Shown: positions 31,778 to 42,309 of the stretch, in pieces
Position numbering within the stretch: position 1 is the stretch's first letter
Layout: each line of letters starts with the position of its first letter
The notes under the pieces: generated by a model
The model's input: only the letters and a program-made list of their open reading frames with translations
Told to the model about the DNA's origin: nothing
Databases searched by the model: none
Position numbers and translations under genes: made by a program
NCBI RefSeq assembly: GCF_000090795.2
Contig: NW_003546261.1
Location: forward strand, 301,234 to 354,577
DNA from: Amphimedon queenslandica
Lineage: Eukaryota > Porifera > Demospongiae > Haplosclerida > Niphatidae
Length of the DNA stretch: 53,344 bases
Direction of reading: 5' to 3'

Positions 31778-32039
31778 AATAAAAAAGTAGCAGGATTGTA
31801 TTGGATAAGAGGCTAGTGCAAACTGGTGTGGTAAAAAAAATTGTAACCACTGCATGAAGAATATAATCCAGAGCATGAGTTGTATTTATCCCAGCACACA
31901 GTCTGCTACACAATAACACTATGAAGCATTTATCTTCATGCAGTAGTGTAGGATTTTTTTTACCACACCAGTTTGCACTACCCTCTTGTTTCATTACTGT
32001 TTTCCAATTCTTCCAATTCAATCCTACTACTTTTTTATT
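31778..32039. mobile_element. Foldback-type MITE, 262 bp
   Basis: The outer ends are AATAAAAAAGTAG and its inverted copy. The inner arms share AGTGCAAACTGGTGTGGTAAA and CTGCATGAAGAT in inverted orientation (31812-31862 against 31935-31982). The right arm has about 20 extra bases. The centre is a ~70-bp loop. The arms could form a long stem in RNA. Confidence 0.75.
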
Positions 32040-32744
32040 TGTAATGTTTATTTACTTTTCCATTACTTTTTAAAAATATTAATAATAGTATACTTGGTAT
32101 CTGTTATGATTGTGTGGTTAAGTTAATTTTTCATTGTGATCACATGCGCATAATTTAAAATGGCATCAAATCACAAACCCATGCGGTGTCTGCAGCTGGA
32201 TCCTGTGTTCCATTTTATTCTCTGTCCTTGCTTTTTTTTGAAGCCACCTTTGTGGTCTCTGACCCCAAGCACAGAAGGATGATGCAAAAGCTGGCCGGCC
32301 AACTTGAGCAGTTCTCTATTTTAAAACATTATCCATTGCATAGAAAATGAAAGAAGAAAAAAGTCTGAAGAATTTTGCAGAACTTAGAATTTGGACCTGT
32401 TCTCCAGAAATGCTCCTGCTACAATACAGTCCACTGTAAAGGTACCAGGAGAATTGCTCTGTGAAGGAGAGCTCATCTAAGTCATTTATAAGCTGTGCAA
32501 GGTAAGATAAGAGTTATGAGTGTTTGAAAATCAGAGAAATGGCTGGCATCTTGAAAAACCAACCTCAATCCTACTTATAGGCTACTACCTATATAATAAA
32601 AGCCCGAGTACAGGTGAAATAGCTTGTGGGACTTTACTAAAGACCATTCTTTGCAGCCATGTCAGAGATTTTTGTCCACCTCTCACTGTCACAGAGACCG
32701 TACCTGATTTATTACATTGATTTGAATGGATCACGTGATCAGTT
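32040..32744. other. Non-coding spacer, no gene recognised
   Basis: Mixed composition. A short plus ORF at 32520-32720 has no recognisable motif. The satellite resumes near 32745. Confidence 0.35.
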
Positions 32745-34290
32745 TCCAATGCCAGTTACGTAGTCTACAATATCTATGCTATTAAACTGAGAAAAGAAGG
32801 AACAAATACTGAAGAGTAGTACATAAAACTTCATTTCAAAAACCAACCTCAACTGATACAATCTCAGCCTGATAAATCACTTCTAGTATTTAAATCTATG
32901 CTATAATACTCAAAAAAGGAAGAAACAAATACTGAGAAGTTAGCAGTTTGTGAATTACCATTTTAAAACCTAACTTACATAATAAAAACTTAGTCTGATC
33001 AGTCACTTTTGGTTTGATGAACTATACTATGAAACTGAGAAAGGGAGAGAAATAAAAACTCAGTGTAATCAGTCACTTCTGGTATTCTAAACTATACAAT
33101 AAAACTGAGAAAGAAGAAACTAACAGTCTGAAGTCAGTAAAACAAATTATTTCAAAACCCAAACTTAAATGAAAAGAGTCAGTCTGATCAGTACTTCTGG
33201 TCTCTTATATTGTATTATGTAACTGAGGATAGAAGAAACTAATACTGAGAAATGAGCAGTACAAAAAACATTTCAAAAACTGACCATGACTGATAAAAAC
33301 TCAGTCTGATAAGTGAGTCACTTCAGGTATTTTAAACTAAGCTGTGAAACTAAGAAAAAACAAATAAATACTGAAGAATGAATAGTATGTGAATTGCCAT
33401 TTTAGAACCTCACTTCCATGATAATGATGAGTCTGATCATTCACTCCTAGTATAAACCATATTATGAAACTGAGAAAAAAAGACACTGTCTAAAGTCAGT
33501 AAAACAAAACATCATTTCACAAACCAACCTCAAATAATAAGAACTCAGTCTGATATGTAACTTGTGGTATTATATAATCTGTGAAACTGAGGTATGAAGA
33601 AACAAATACTGGGAAATGAGTAGTACATGAAGCATCATCTTAACAGCAAACTGAAGTGTTCTATAAACATTAAGTGCCGTCAGTCACTTCTACTATAAAC
33701 TGTCATTAAACTGTGAAACAAACCAATAGTTCAGTCATTACAAGATGAAACATTTGAAAAAGCAACCCTAAATGACTTAAACTCAGTCTAGTCCTAAATA
33801 ACCTCATTTAACTGAAAAAAGCCAATAGTTGAAAGTCATTAGATGTGATAAAAACTCAGTCTCATCAGTCAGTCCTGGTATAAACTATGCAATGAAATTG
33901 AGAAAAAAATAAACAAGTAGTGAATAGTAAGTAGTACATTAAATATTTTAGACCCAACCTCATATGATACAGTCAAATCAGGCACTTCTGGTACAAATGA
34001 TACTGTGTAACTGAAAGAAGACGAGAAAGATAAATGAGTACTTAGTCTTATCACTTCTGCTTTAAAAACTACTCTAAAAAGAAAGCAGAGTGTAAAATGA
34101 GCAGTACATAATACATCACTATAAAACCTATTTTGAACAATTAAAACTCAGTCTGATTGGTACCTACTGGTATTTTATAAATACTATGAATCAGAGAAGT
34201 GAAGTCAGTAAATCATGGAACATTTCAAAAGCCAACCTCGATTAATTGCAACTCAGTCTAATCAGTTACTTCTGGCACTTTAAACTATAT
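32745..34290. repeat. Satellite array segment C (about 13 units)
   Basis: Same ~120-bp family as segment B. The subtype series from GAATTGCC through TTGTGGTATTATATAATCTG and AAACTGAAGTG to CCAATAGTTCAG repeats the order seen at 27545-28200. Confidence 0.9.
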
Positions 34291-34757
34291 CTAACCCTAA
34301 TAATTACTTCATTGAAAGCGGGTGTTGTCACAATGAATAAATTGGCGGATGTCAGCAACTCTGAGCTTATTTGCAGCAAACAGTCAGCAAGATAGGACTG
34401 AACTGCTGTCCAAAGACTTCGACAAAGCAGATGGCAATCTTCTTTGTTCAGTGACTGCTTCTAATTGTAAACATTGTAAACAAGGTAAGTTTACATTTTT
34501 GGAGCAGAGTCAGTGTAATGAAGCAAGGTTAATGTTACAAGATCTACTGTATTTAGACTTGTGCAATTTCTTTGCTTGCTCATACATGTAGATCACAGTA
34601 CATAATCTCTAGCTTGCTTAGGCTCGCCCAAAATGTTTTACATTCTTTTGTAGTTATTAATACCAAATGATAAAAACGCTAAATTAAGTACCAGCTAAAT
34701 GTCAGTGCCATGAAAATCGCTAAAATAAGCAGAAGCTAATAATTGTCTCCTTAAGGT
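34291..34757 (+). mobile_element. Insert in satellite with a BED/CGGBP1-like zinc-finger exon (uncertain)
   Basis: The satellite is interrupted on both sides. At 34349-34487 a frame reads LSKDFDKADGNLLCSV and CKHC, then meets AAGGTAAGT, a strong 5' splice site near 34483. The layout resembles the first exon of hAT-linked, CGGBP1-like or BED-type proteins. The rest has repeated TTTAGCG words on both strands. Ends and target duplication are not resolved. Confidence 0.35.
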
Positions 34758-34871
34758 ATGCCATGTAACAGAGAAAAGAAGAAAAATGTACTGAGAAATT
34801 AGTATTAACTGAATTATTATTTTAAAACCTAATTTACATGATAATAACTGAGTCTGATCAGTCACTGCTGC
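34758..34871. repeat. Single satellite unit between two insertions
   Basis: One unit (AACAGAGAAAAGAAG, TTTTAAAACCTAATTTACATG, GAGTCTGATCAGTCACT) is stranded between the preceding insert and the hAT-like element. Confidence 0.8.
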
Positions 34872-34895
34872 CAGGGTTGGGGTCGACTACATATT

Positions 34896-35035
34896 CATGA
34901 TTATGATTATGATTACACACATGCCATTAAAAGTGATTATGATTACGATTACAATAACACACCTGTCATTAAATGTGATTACGATTACACTCCTGCCATT
35001 TGGTATGATTATGATTACGATTACGATTATGCCCC
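34896..35035. repeat. GATTAC/GATTAT hexamer microsatellite
   Basis: Imperfect runs of GATTATGATTAC separated by CCATTAAA-type spacers. Similar runs lie at 36240-36335 at the other end of the element, in the same orientation. Confidence 0.8.
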
Positions 35036-35269
35036 TGTATTAGATATATACTGGAAAAGTTTTGCTCAATATTAGGTTGCATCTTATAAACATGAGTTTT
35101 TCAAACATAATATTAGATAGGCAACATCTTTCAAGCCAAAAAAATTTCCATCAATATGAAGAAATTTTCTCAACAGATCCACTAGATGCAGGTGTTATTG
35201 CTATCTCTTTAATCACTTAAAGTGTTCATTTGTGAGGTTTAATTCTACTGGTAGTACTGTACCAGCTTT

Positions 35270-35990
35270 TCCTACACTGTAGATGGTCTCCCTATTCTGA
35301 AGTTAAAAACTCCTCAAGGACCTTGTTGGCGTCTACTTATCCTCTGACCCTGATTGGTCTGATCATATTAGACATATTTGTTCCAAAGCATACAATATGT
35401 TTGCTCAGGTCATATTCCCCTCAGTAGTATCCATATCAAGAAGGCTCTCAGATACTTATGCTTGGTACGTTCCCAGCTTACTTTCTGCTCACTGATTTTG
35501 AGACCACGTTTTATGAAAGACATCCTTTTGCTGGAGAGGATCCAGAGGCGAGCTACCAAATTTATACCCTTGGATTATGCCCTAGATTACTAATGTTGTC
35601 TCCTCAGGCTGAGTCTTCTCCCCTTAATGCATCATAATGAATATAGTGACATATTGTTTTTTCTGAAGAGCTTCAAATATCCACCACACAAACTTTAATA
35701 TACTTGTCTATGCCTCATTTTGTTCCAACAACAGATCAACCAGATGAAGGACTCTTGGCTAACTACACAGCACTATACTCCCAACAACACCACACGATTT
35801 TTCTACTTTCACAGACGACTGCCTCTATGGAATAAACTACCAACTCTAGCTCTCTGCTCTAACACACTGAAATCACATGTCTTCCAGATTTTGTGGAATA
35901 ACATGGAGCTAAATATTCACTCATCCCTCCCCTGTACTTTTCATTATAAATGTTTGTGGCAAAGATGTTACACTTTATCCTAATTTGATT
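35270..35990 (+). pseudogene. CR1/L2-like LINE, 3' end of the reverse transcriptase ORF
   Basis: Frameshifted plus-strand pieces run in order: VYLSSDPDWSDHIRHICSKA, LCLVRSQLTFCSLI, LLERIQRRATKFIPLDYALD, NTTRFFYFHRRLPLWNKLP and a short tail. This is the region just after the RT palm of CR1-type LINEs, ending with the usual thumb motif (ERIQRRATK). RT catalytic motifs are absent. Confidence 0.7.
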
Positions 35991-36377
35991 ATCTATATTT
36001 TTAGTTATCTTCCCTCTTTCTCTCTTTCTCTCTATTGTCAAACTCTTTTGTAATTATCTTATATTGTTTTATTCTTCTCTGGTCCCTATCTCAGCTTAGA
36101 GTACCTTCAACTTCCTTATTCTGTTTTCTTTCCCTACTGTAAATTTTTTTGTCTCTGTAGTTGTAAAGTCATAATGAACTAAATGATCATTTTGGAATGT
36201 CATTAGTATGGGTCTGATTGTAATTATAAGTATCGAACTTTACAAAAATGTGATTATGATTACAATTACAATTATTATAAGTTTTTGAAATGTGATTACA
36301 ATTATGATTACAATTTCTTTGAAACATGTAATGATTACAATCAATTCTGATTAATCAGCCCCAACTCTGACTGCTTG

Positions 36378-37235
36378 TATTAGCTATACTATGGACCTGA
36401 GAGAAGAAACAATCAGAAGTCAGTAAAACAAGTCAGTAAAACATCAGTCACTTCTGGTTCTATAAATTATATTAATAAAACTGAGAATAGAAGTAACAAT
36501 TATTGAGAACCTTACAACATGACACGTCATTTCAGAATCAACCTCAAATGATAACTGATAAGAAGTCAGTCTTATTAGTCACTTCTGGTAAACTGAGAAA
36601 AGAAGAAACAAATAGTAGGAAGTGGGTAGTACCTAAAACATCATTTTAAAACCAACCTGTGATGAAAACTTAGTTGGGTCACTCCTGGCATAAACTATAC
36701 TATGAAACTGGAAATAGAAGAGAAAGAGAGAAATAAGAACTGAGTCTGATCAGTCACTTATGCTATTTTTAATTATACAATTGTACTAAATAAAAGAAGA
36801 AACAATAAAAGAGAAAGAGAGAAATAAGAACTGAGTCTGATCAGTCACTTATGCTATTTTTAATTATACAATTGTACTAAATAAAAGAAGAAACAAATAG
36901 TGAGAAGTAGTACTTAAAACATCGTTATAAAACCATGTACAAATTAAGAGAACTAAGTCTGATTAGTCCCTTTTGGTTTTATAAACTATGTAATAAAACT
37001 GAGAAAAAGGTTAATAAATAATGAGAACTTTCAACATTACACATCATTTCAGAATCAACCTCAAATGATAAGAACTCGGTCTGATCAGTCTCTTCTGGTA
37101 ATTAAAACTATACTATTGAACTGAGAAAAGAAAAACAAATAGCAAGAAGTGAGTAGTACATTTAAACATAATTTTAAAACCAACCTCAAATGATCACTTG
37201 GTTGGATTAGTCACTCCTGGTATAGACCTTCGGCA
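36378..37235. repeat. Satellite array segment D (about 7 units)
   Basis: Continuation of the satellite after the hAT-like element. It includes a direct duplication of about 78 bp (AGAGAAAGAGAGAAATAAGA, units at ~36728 and ~36806). It ends at about 37235 where a THAP-bearing element starts. Confidence 0.88.
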
Positions 37236-37296
37236 TGTGACGTCACAATTAAAGGCATGACTTGTAACAGCCATACTTACTGTAACATTGTGTAGT

Positions 37297-37540
37297 ATGG
37301 GTAAATGTTGTTTTGCAGTTTACTGTTCAAATAGATTTTTTAAAGGCTCTGGTCTTCACTTTTATCGCTTTCCTGCCGATCCTGATCAGAGGAATTTTTT
37401 GGTAGCTGCTGTCAACAGGAAAAACGGAAACCGACTCAGCATTCATAGATATGCAGCTCACATTTTATTGGTGGAGCTAAGGGCGATAACCCCACATCTC
37501 CAATCCTATTTTCCTATTTTTGCACATTTTAGTTCGTGCC
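37297..37540 (+). pseudogene. THAP zinc finger
   Basis: The ATG at 37297 begins a C2CH module. C-x4-C (codons 37309 and 37324) and LHFYRFPADPDQR are followed by NRKN and, in another frame, C-x2-H at 37452-37463 with FIGGAKGDNPTSP. Spacing and the Y-R-F-P turn are diagnostic of THAP DNA-binding domains. One frameshift lies between the zinc pairs. Confidence 0.75.
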
Positions 37541-38004
37541 AAAAGGCAGGGCAAGAGTCAATTGGCAAGGTATAATTGTAAAAAGGATGCACTTAAATTT
37601 CTGAGCTTTTCAGTAGTGCTTCATTACTTTCATCATCACATGAAGTTGAGCCACTACTGTCATCACCAGAAGCAGTCATTGCCAATGTCTCCTGAGACTC
37701 CATCACAAGTTAGTCATGGGCAGGTGTGCAATACTGATATGTCTATGGGATAAGTTTGAATCAAGTTGTCTTTCATCGCGTATTGAAAATATTTTATTAA
37801 GCTCTGAGTTAAAATCTTTAAAAGAATATAGTTTCATGTCTGACCCAAGGAGGTTTGCTACTTCACTGGACTACCATCCTCTGATATCGTAAATGCTATA
37901 TTTGAGTTAGTATCTGGATTTGTACCATCTACACCTTGAACCGTCATACCTTCTCATGAGCAATTCTTAATTGTATTAATGAAATTATGACTCCATGTTG
38001 ACAA

Positions 38005-38270
38005 TGTGCTACTTGCAAATCTCTTTCACGTTCATGAGTGCACTGTTTCATGATACTTGAGAAGTGGATTGATATAAAAACTATTACTAAAATGGCCCGA
38101 TCACGAGCATTTGTACAAAACTATGCCAGTGCAATTTATAAACATTTTTAAATATTTATGGATGGAGCAAGTGCTCTCAAGGCACAACACAGTCAAATTT
38201 TTGATTGAAATATCTCCACAAGGCTCTATCACATTTGTCTCAAAGGGATCGCCTCCTCATAAATGCATCA
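38005..38270 (+). pseudogene. DDE_Tnp_4-like transposase core fragment
   Basis: Frameshifted pieces: LLLKWPDHEHLYKTMPVQF, then HNTVKFLIEISPQGSITFVS. The latter is the strand following the first catalytic region of THAP-associated DDE transposases. The flanking acidic residues cannot be placed because of decay. Confidence 0.6.
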
Positions 38271-38355
38271 TCTGGAAGATCCTTTCAATAATCATATCAT
38301 TTTCTGATTACATAAAGTCACAATGCATGTGACTTTTTCAGATAAGTTACTCCAG

Positions 38356-38640
38356 TTAGCTCCATCTTTTTAAAAAGCCCTTATATTTTACCGCTTCTAG
38401 AAATGATTTGTCACGACAAGAAAATGGACACCATTTCAAGTACGCCATTGCCACAACTAATGCATTGAATGATGCCATCAGGCGATGCTCCCATATGAGA
38501 ATATTCTGTATCAATACCAAACCACTAGCAGAAATAACAAAATTGGCATGCTTTGGCTCAACTTCTTTAGTGTACATCTCTTGTACAATTTTCTCATGTT
38601 CACAGCCCCAGCTGGCAGCTTTAGCTTGAAACTTACCGTT
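38356..38640 (-). pseudogene. YqaJ-like nuclease fragment
   Basis: KFQAKAASWGCEHEKIVQEM is open on minus from 38630 and leads to KHANFVISASGL, then, after a frame change, CPFSCRDKSFLEAVKYK. W-G-x-x-x-E, S-x-x-G-L and the CPF motif are the order of YqaJ/lambda-exonuclease-like domains. The Glu of the E-x-K pair is not preserved. Confidence 0.6.
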
Positions 38641-39089
38641 CCCTGGGTAGCAATTGAAAGTATGAGTGATGGTGATGATCTGGAGTGGACAACTGATTTG
38701 AGCTTAGATGCAGTGAATCAACCTACCCTTTGTTAAAACCATCTTGGACCTGCTCTGTGTTCTCTTGTTTTCTCTTCCATAGCTTTTGCTCAATTCCAAA
38801 TACTTTTCTTGAAAAGAATTTGGCAGTTGAACAAGCTGCTACTTGGATTAAAGTAGAAATAAGGAGAGATGTAAGAGCCAGAAACAATTCGCTATGATAA
38901 ATTTTACAATTTGTCATCTGAATTTCATAAGAAAAAATTACAAATTTAGTGTATAATTAGAAAATTTGCAGTAAGTTCAAACATACCGCCAGCCAAGACC
39001 GGACTGTCTTAACAATACAGTAATGAACAAGGTAACAAAATACAATAATTGCTTGTTCATAACAGTATCAAATAATCAAATTAAACTAA

Positions 39090-39572
39090 TCAATGGGTAA
39101 TAGCACAACTACTTTGTTTATGGGACTTTTGTAAATCCATTTGAAGGTCTTTAAAGTAACGACTCTTACCAATCCATCTTCACCTGGTGAGTCTGGATGA
39201 CTTTAGCCAGTGGCACAACATTGCTTAACGTAGCAACACAATGTCTGCAGTACTAGTAAGATTCCTCCTGGTAGATGTCCACTTGTTTGAACTATTTAGT
39301 GTTGAGATATATTTACTAGACCATCTTTTCTAAAAATGTGAGACTACAGTTTGACAGAGTTGCCATTGCTTTAGTAAATGAAATGGTTTAGATGGTGTAT
39401 AGTCAGTCAGAGCCATTATAGGCCTACTAATTAGGAAATGCCCAGGAGTCAGGACTTCAATACCTTCACTAGTATAGTTAAGAGGTGTTAGGGGTCTGCT
39501 GTTCAAACATGCTTCAATTTGGTTCAGGACAGTGAAGAATTCTTCAGAAGTCAGCTTAACATTTTGATACAA
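39090..39572 (-). pseudogene. BEL/Pao DUF5641-type C-terminal domain
   Basis: IEACLNSRPLTPL and GIEVLTPGHFLISRPIMAL (39572-39330) are followed in another frame by SPGEDGLVRVVTLKT near 39170-39130 and a terminal INKVVVLLP. The order is that of the integrase C-terminal extension. Confidence 0.7.
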
Positions 39573-39578
39573 TTTTTT

Positions 39579-40200
39579 TCAAGTGACTGTGCCCTTCATA
39601 GCAGCTTCCCAAATGCCACCAAAGTGGAGAGGTCTGCCTGGTATAAATCTCCACTCTATTTTGTTGGTGATACAAAATTGAGTAATATGATCCTGAGTTT
39701 TCTCTTGTCTCAAGAATTCAAATAATTCCCTTAACTTTTGCACCCACAAAATTGCTTCCATTGTCACTCCATTGAGCTTGGGATAGCCTCTTCTAGATAT
39801 GAAATGTCTGAGGCTGGCTATGAAAGCTTCAGTAGTTAAATCAGATAACAATTCTATATGTACTGCCTTTACAGATAAACAGACAAAAATACAAATGTAT
39901 GCTTTGACTATTTTGGGTTTTTTGACATAACCATACTTAATGTATACTGGGGGCCAGCATAGTTAATGCCAACAAATAATACATTTCTTCACAATGGACT
40001 ACTTATTTGACACCACATGAAAACGATAAATGACAGATGCAATGAGAAGAGTAGGCCTGCATGACTAAGTCATCTGTGTTTTGATTTTATGATGAGTCGA
40101 GCTATGTCATCTTTGCTGTGAAGAGTGATAGGATGTCTTCGGGCAAAAGACAAATCAGACTTGTGAATACGACCTCCTACTCAGAATTTCATTCTCATCT
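39579..40200 (-). pseudogene. BEL/Pao integrase
   Basis: LLSDLTTEAFIASLRHFISR, then frameshifted sequence, then EWRFIPGRPLHFGGIWEAA (39660-39590), whose Glu is the third catalytic residue. The D-N pair expected between them reads GVTMEAIL, so the second Asp is lost. Upstream to ~40200 the zinc-binding part is visible only in fragments. Confidence 0.7.
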
Positions 40201-40430
40201 ACAAAGGGCTTGAGCTGAATCAATCAATCGACTATTATTAGGTAATTCTCCTTCACGCTTCAGAGAAGTTATATCAATGGAAAAATTGTTTGATTGTGAT
40301 AAGTTGAACCAGTATCTTTCTGCAATTAAAATGGATTCCACATTGAAATATTTTGCATGGTGTGAAGAATGAGACTGAGCACTAGCTCTACTATTGTTAA
40401 CAAATTTGAATATCCACCCAGTAACACGAA

Positions 40431-40763
40431 TTAATTATTAAAGTTTGAAAATTTGTTTGTAGGAATGACTGGGGTCTGAATGAATGCAACTGATATAGCA
40501 TGAGCAGTGATTTTTAGCTCATCCATTTTAGTTTTATCATAGCCCAATTCTATAGCTGACTTAGGCCAGCAATCTTCAGATTTATATAACCAGCTGGGTC
40601 CTTTCCACCACAGACTGGAGTGTATTAATTCAGAAGGAAACAGACCGCATGAAGTGATGTCTGCTGCGTTCTCAGAGCCACTCACATGCATAGGTTTATT
40701 AGGGTAGCTACATGTAGATTTGATTTGCCTTTTAACAATGCAAAACTGGTCAATATTTGCCAC
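40431..40763 (-). pseudogene. BEL/Pao RNase H C-terminal segment
   Basis: MHVSGSENAADITSCGLFPS and SSLWWKGPSWLY are hallmark strings at the end of BEL/Pao RNase H. The first contains the usual N-x-A-D. Confidence 0.75.
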
Positions 40764-40774
40764 TAGCTATGTGG

Positions 40775-41955
40775 TGCATTTATAATTGTGGAAGTGCCAA
40801 GTACCTTATAGCACGTGTATTTTGACCTGGTATAAATTTCGGCTACATAAAAAGCAAATATTTAATGAACAAAAAATGCCTTATTTCTCGGCCTAAAGCA
40901 ATAGTTAGCAATATGTATACCTAGAGAATGAAAATGAAACTAACAAATAACAGTTTTGGAGCCAAAATTGTTCCATATGAAATATACTTGATGCATGGTA
41001 AAATTGGGGATAAATGTACACATAATATCATGTGCAGGTGGAAACACCAGACTATAGGAGTAAAGCTTTCTTCTGGTGTGGTCTTTGCCCTGTCACTTTA
41101 TTTTGATAGTTTATCCACCAAATACACAAGCATAGTGAATGGTGTAGTACATCAGTTTTTTATTCGCACAGCAACATGGCCTGGAATGCATTTCTTTGCC
41201 ATTTCCAATGTTCAAGTATCACGATGAGTGAACTGTACACACCTTTCTGCCTCATATTGTTTTATCTTCTCCTGTACACATTTGTAAGACTGTACACACC
41301 TTTCTGCCTCATATTATTTTTTTTCCTCTTGTAAACATTTGTAAGATGTAGAACGTTCCTCAACACTGAACTTAACGAGAGACGGTACATCAACACTCTC
41401 ATCCACATGTACACATGCATTCATGATGCCACACCTACGCAGGCCCACCCAACTTAATCACGTGATCGACATTGCCAGACCAATAGTACCTCAAATCATG
41501 TCCGGCTGCCGGACCAATATGCACCAGAAGAGGTATGACACGGTTGACCTTGGATTAATAATTGCAAAGTTTAATTGCATTGAATGCATTCTACTGGTAT
41601 CACGTGATGCAAAAATAGCCACTAGTACCTCTATTAGTAGTAATTTGACGGATCAAAACAGAGTCAATGAGAATTTTATTGCTTCACTACAAACTATGAT
41701 GATCGCAGTTTTTTTAAAAATCTTAAACTAGTGTACATCTATTTATCTGATGAATTAAAAAACAAGATCAAATTTAAGACGCACTGTCTCTTTCTCCTTA
41801 TATTCATGTCTATAAGCAAATAAGAAATATTCTCCATGCACTGGTGATTCTCACAACTGTCACGGATCGTCATGGATCATTATTGTTTCTGCAGTACAGG
41901 CCTGTTTTGTGATACAGTCATCAGAAAGCTGCCAATTGCATAATGTGATACCAGT
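40775..41955. other. Non-coding; includes a 57-bp tandem duplication
   Basis: The 100- and 102-codon plus ORFs at 40928-41227 and 41423-41731 have no recognisable motif and I do not call them genes. Two ~57-bp copies of CTGTACACACCTTTCTGCCT lie at 41233-41289 and 41290-41346. Confidence 0.4.
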
Positions 41956-41980
41956 GGAATCCAATTGAACTTTGCAATTA

Positions 41981-42271
41981 TTAATCAAAGGTCAACTGTG
42001 TCAGAATATCCACTTTCTTATATATAATTGGGGTATTTAACCTCAGGCCAGCCACACCACTTGACTTCCTGAGCACCGTTGAGCTCAGGTTCCAACTGCC
42101 AGTAAATGATGGGTCCTTCATACCTCCTCGCATCTGCAGGTTCTCTCTATACCGAGCTTTGGCAGCTTCAGCTAGGCTAGAATAATAGCTATAAAATATT
42201 TGTTTGTATTCATCCATGCGGTATAGGCGTGAGGGACACCCAATTGGACACTCAAGATGGCTGCCTAACAA
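41981..42271 (-). pseudogene. Possible first exon of a YqaJ-associated transposon protein
   Basis: DEYKQIFYSYYSSLAEAAKA and RYRENLQMRGGMKDP, followed in another frame by GWPEVKYPNYI. This resembles the N-terminus of the second ORF that accompanies THAP/DDE transposases in sponges and cnidarians. The resemblance is short, and the frame is broken before the WPEV tract. Confidence 0.3.
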
Positions 42272-42309
42272 CAGTTGCTATGATGCACTGCCGTGAATAA
42301 CATAATTGC

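Larger units (their letters stand above)
34872..36369. mobile_element. hAT-like non-autonomous element, 1.5 kb
   Basis: Ends CAGGGTTGGGG (34872) and its inverted counterpart CCCCAACTCTG (to 36369). The 8-bp flanks ACTGCTGC (34864-34871) and ACTGCTTG (36370-36377) agree at six of eight bases, and the satellite unit reads through if one copy and the element are removed. CAGRG termini with 8-bp duplications are the hAT pattern. Subterminal GATTAYGATTAC runs occur at both ends. No transposase is present. A CR1-like LINE fragment occupies the middle. Confidence 0.7.
37240..38970. mobile_element. Remnant DNA transposon: THAP + DDE transposase (plus) and YqaJ nuclease (minus)
   Basis: A THAP finger (37297-37540) and DDE_Tnp_4-like core (38005-38270) lie on plus, facing a YqaJ-type nuclease segment on minus (38640-38390). 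Transposons pairing these two genes in convergent orientation are known as ISL2EU/Harbinger-like. That assignment is inference, and the termini were not found. Confidence 0.5.
39090..40770 (-). mobile_element. BEL/Pao LTR retrotransposon, 3' half
   Basis: Minus-strand order: end of RNase H (40763-40431), integrase (about 40200-39579), and a DUF5641-type C-terminus (39572 to ~39090). After the stop, a GGCTGGCGGT tract and TGTTTGAACT near 38985 may be the polypurine tract and the start of the 3' LTR, which is then lost. Gag, protease and RT are absent. Many stops. Confidence 0.75.

Noticed and set aside
30755-31779. Long open frames across 30856-31588 on both strands
   Set aside because: They consist of N. 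The frames cannot be known.
34290-34300. TAACCCTAA next to the satellite, considered as telomere-like sequence
   Set aside because: A single occurrence with no tandem array.
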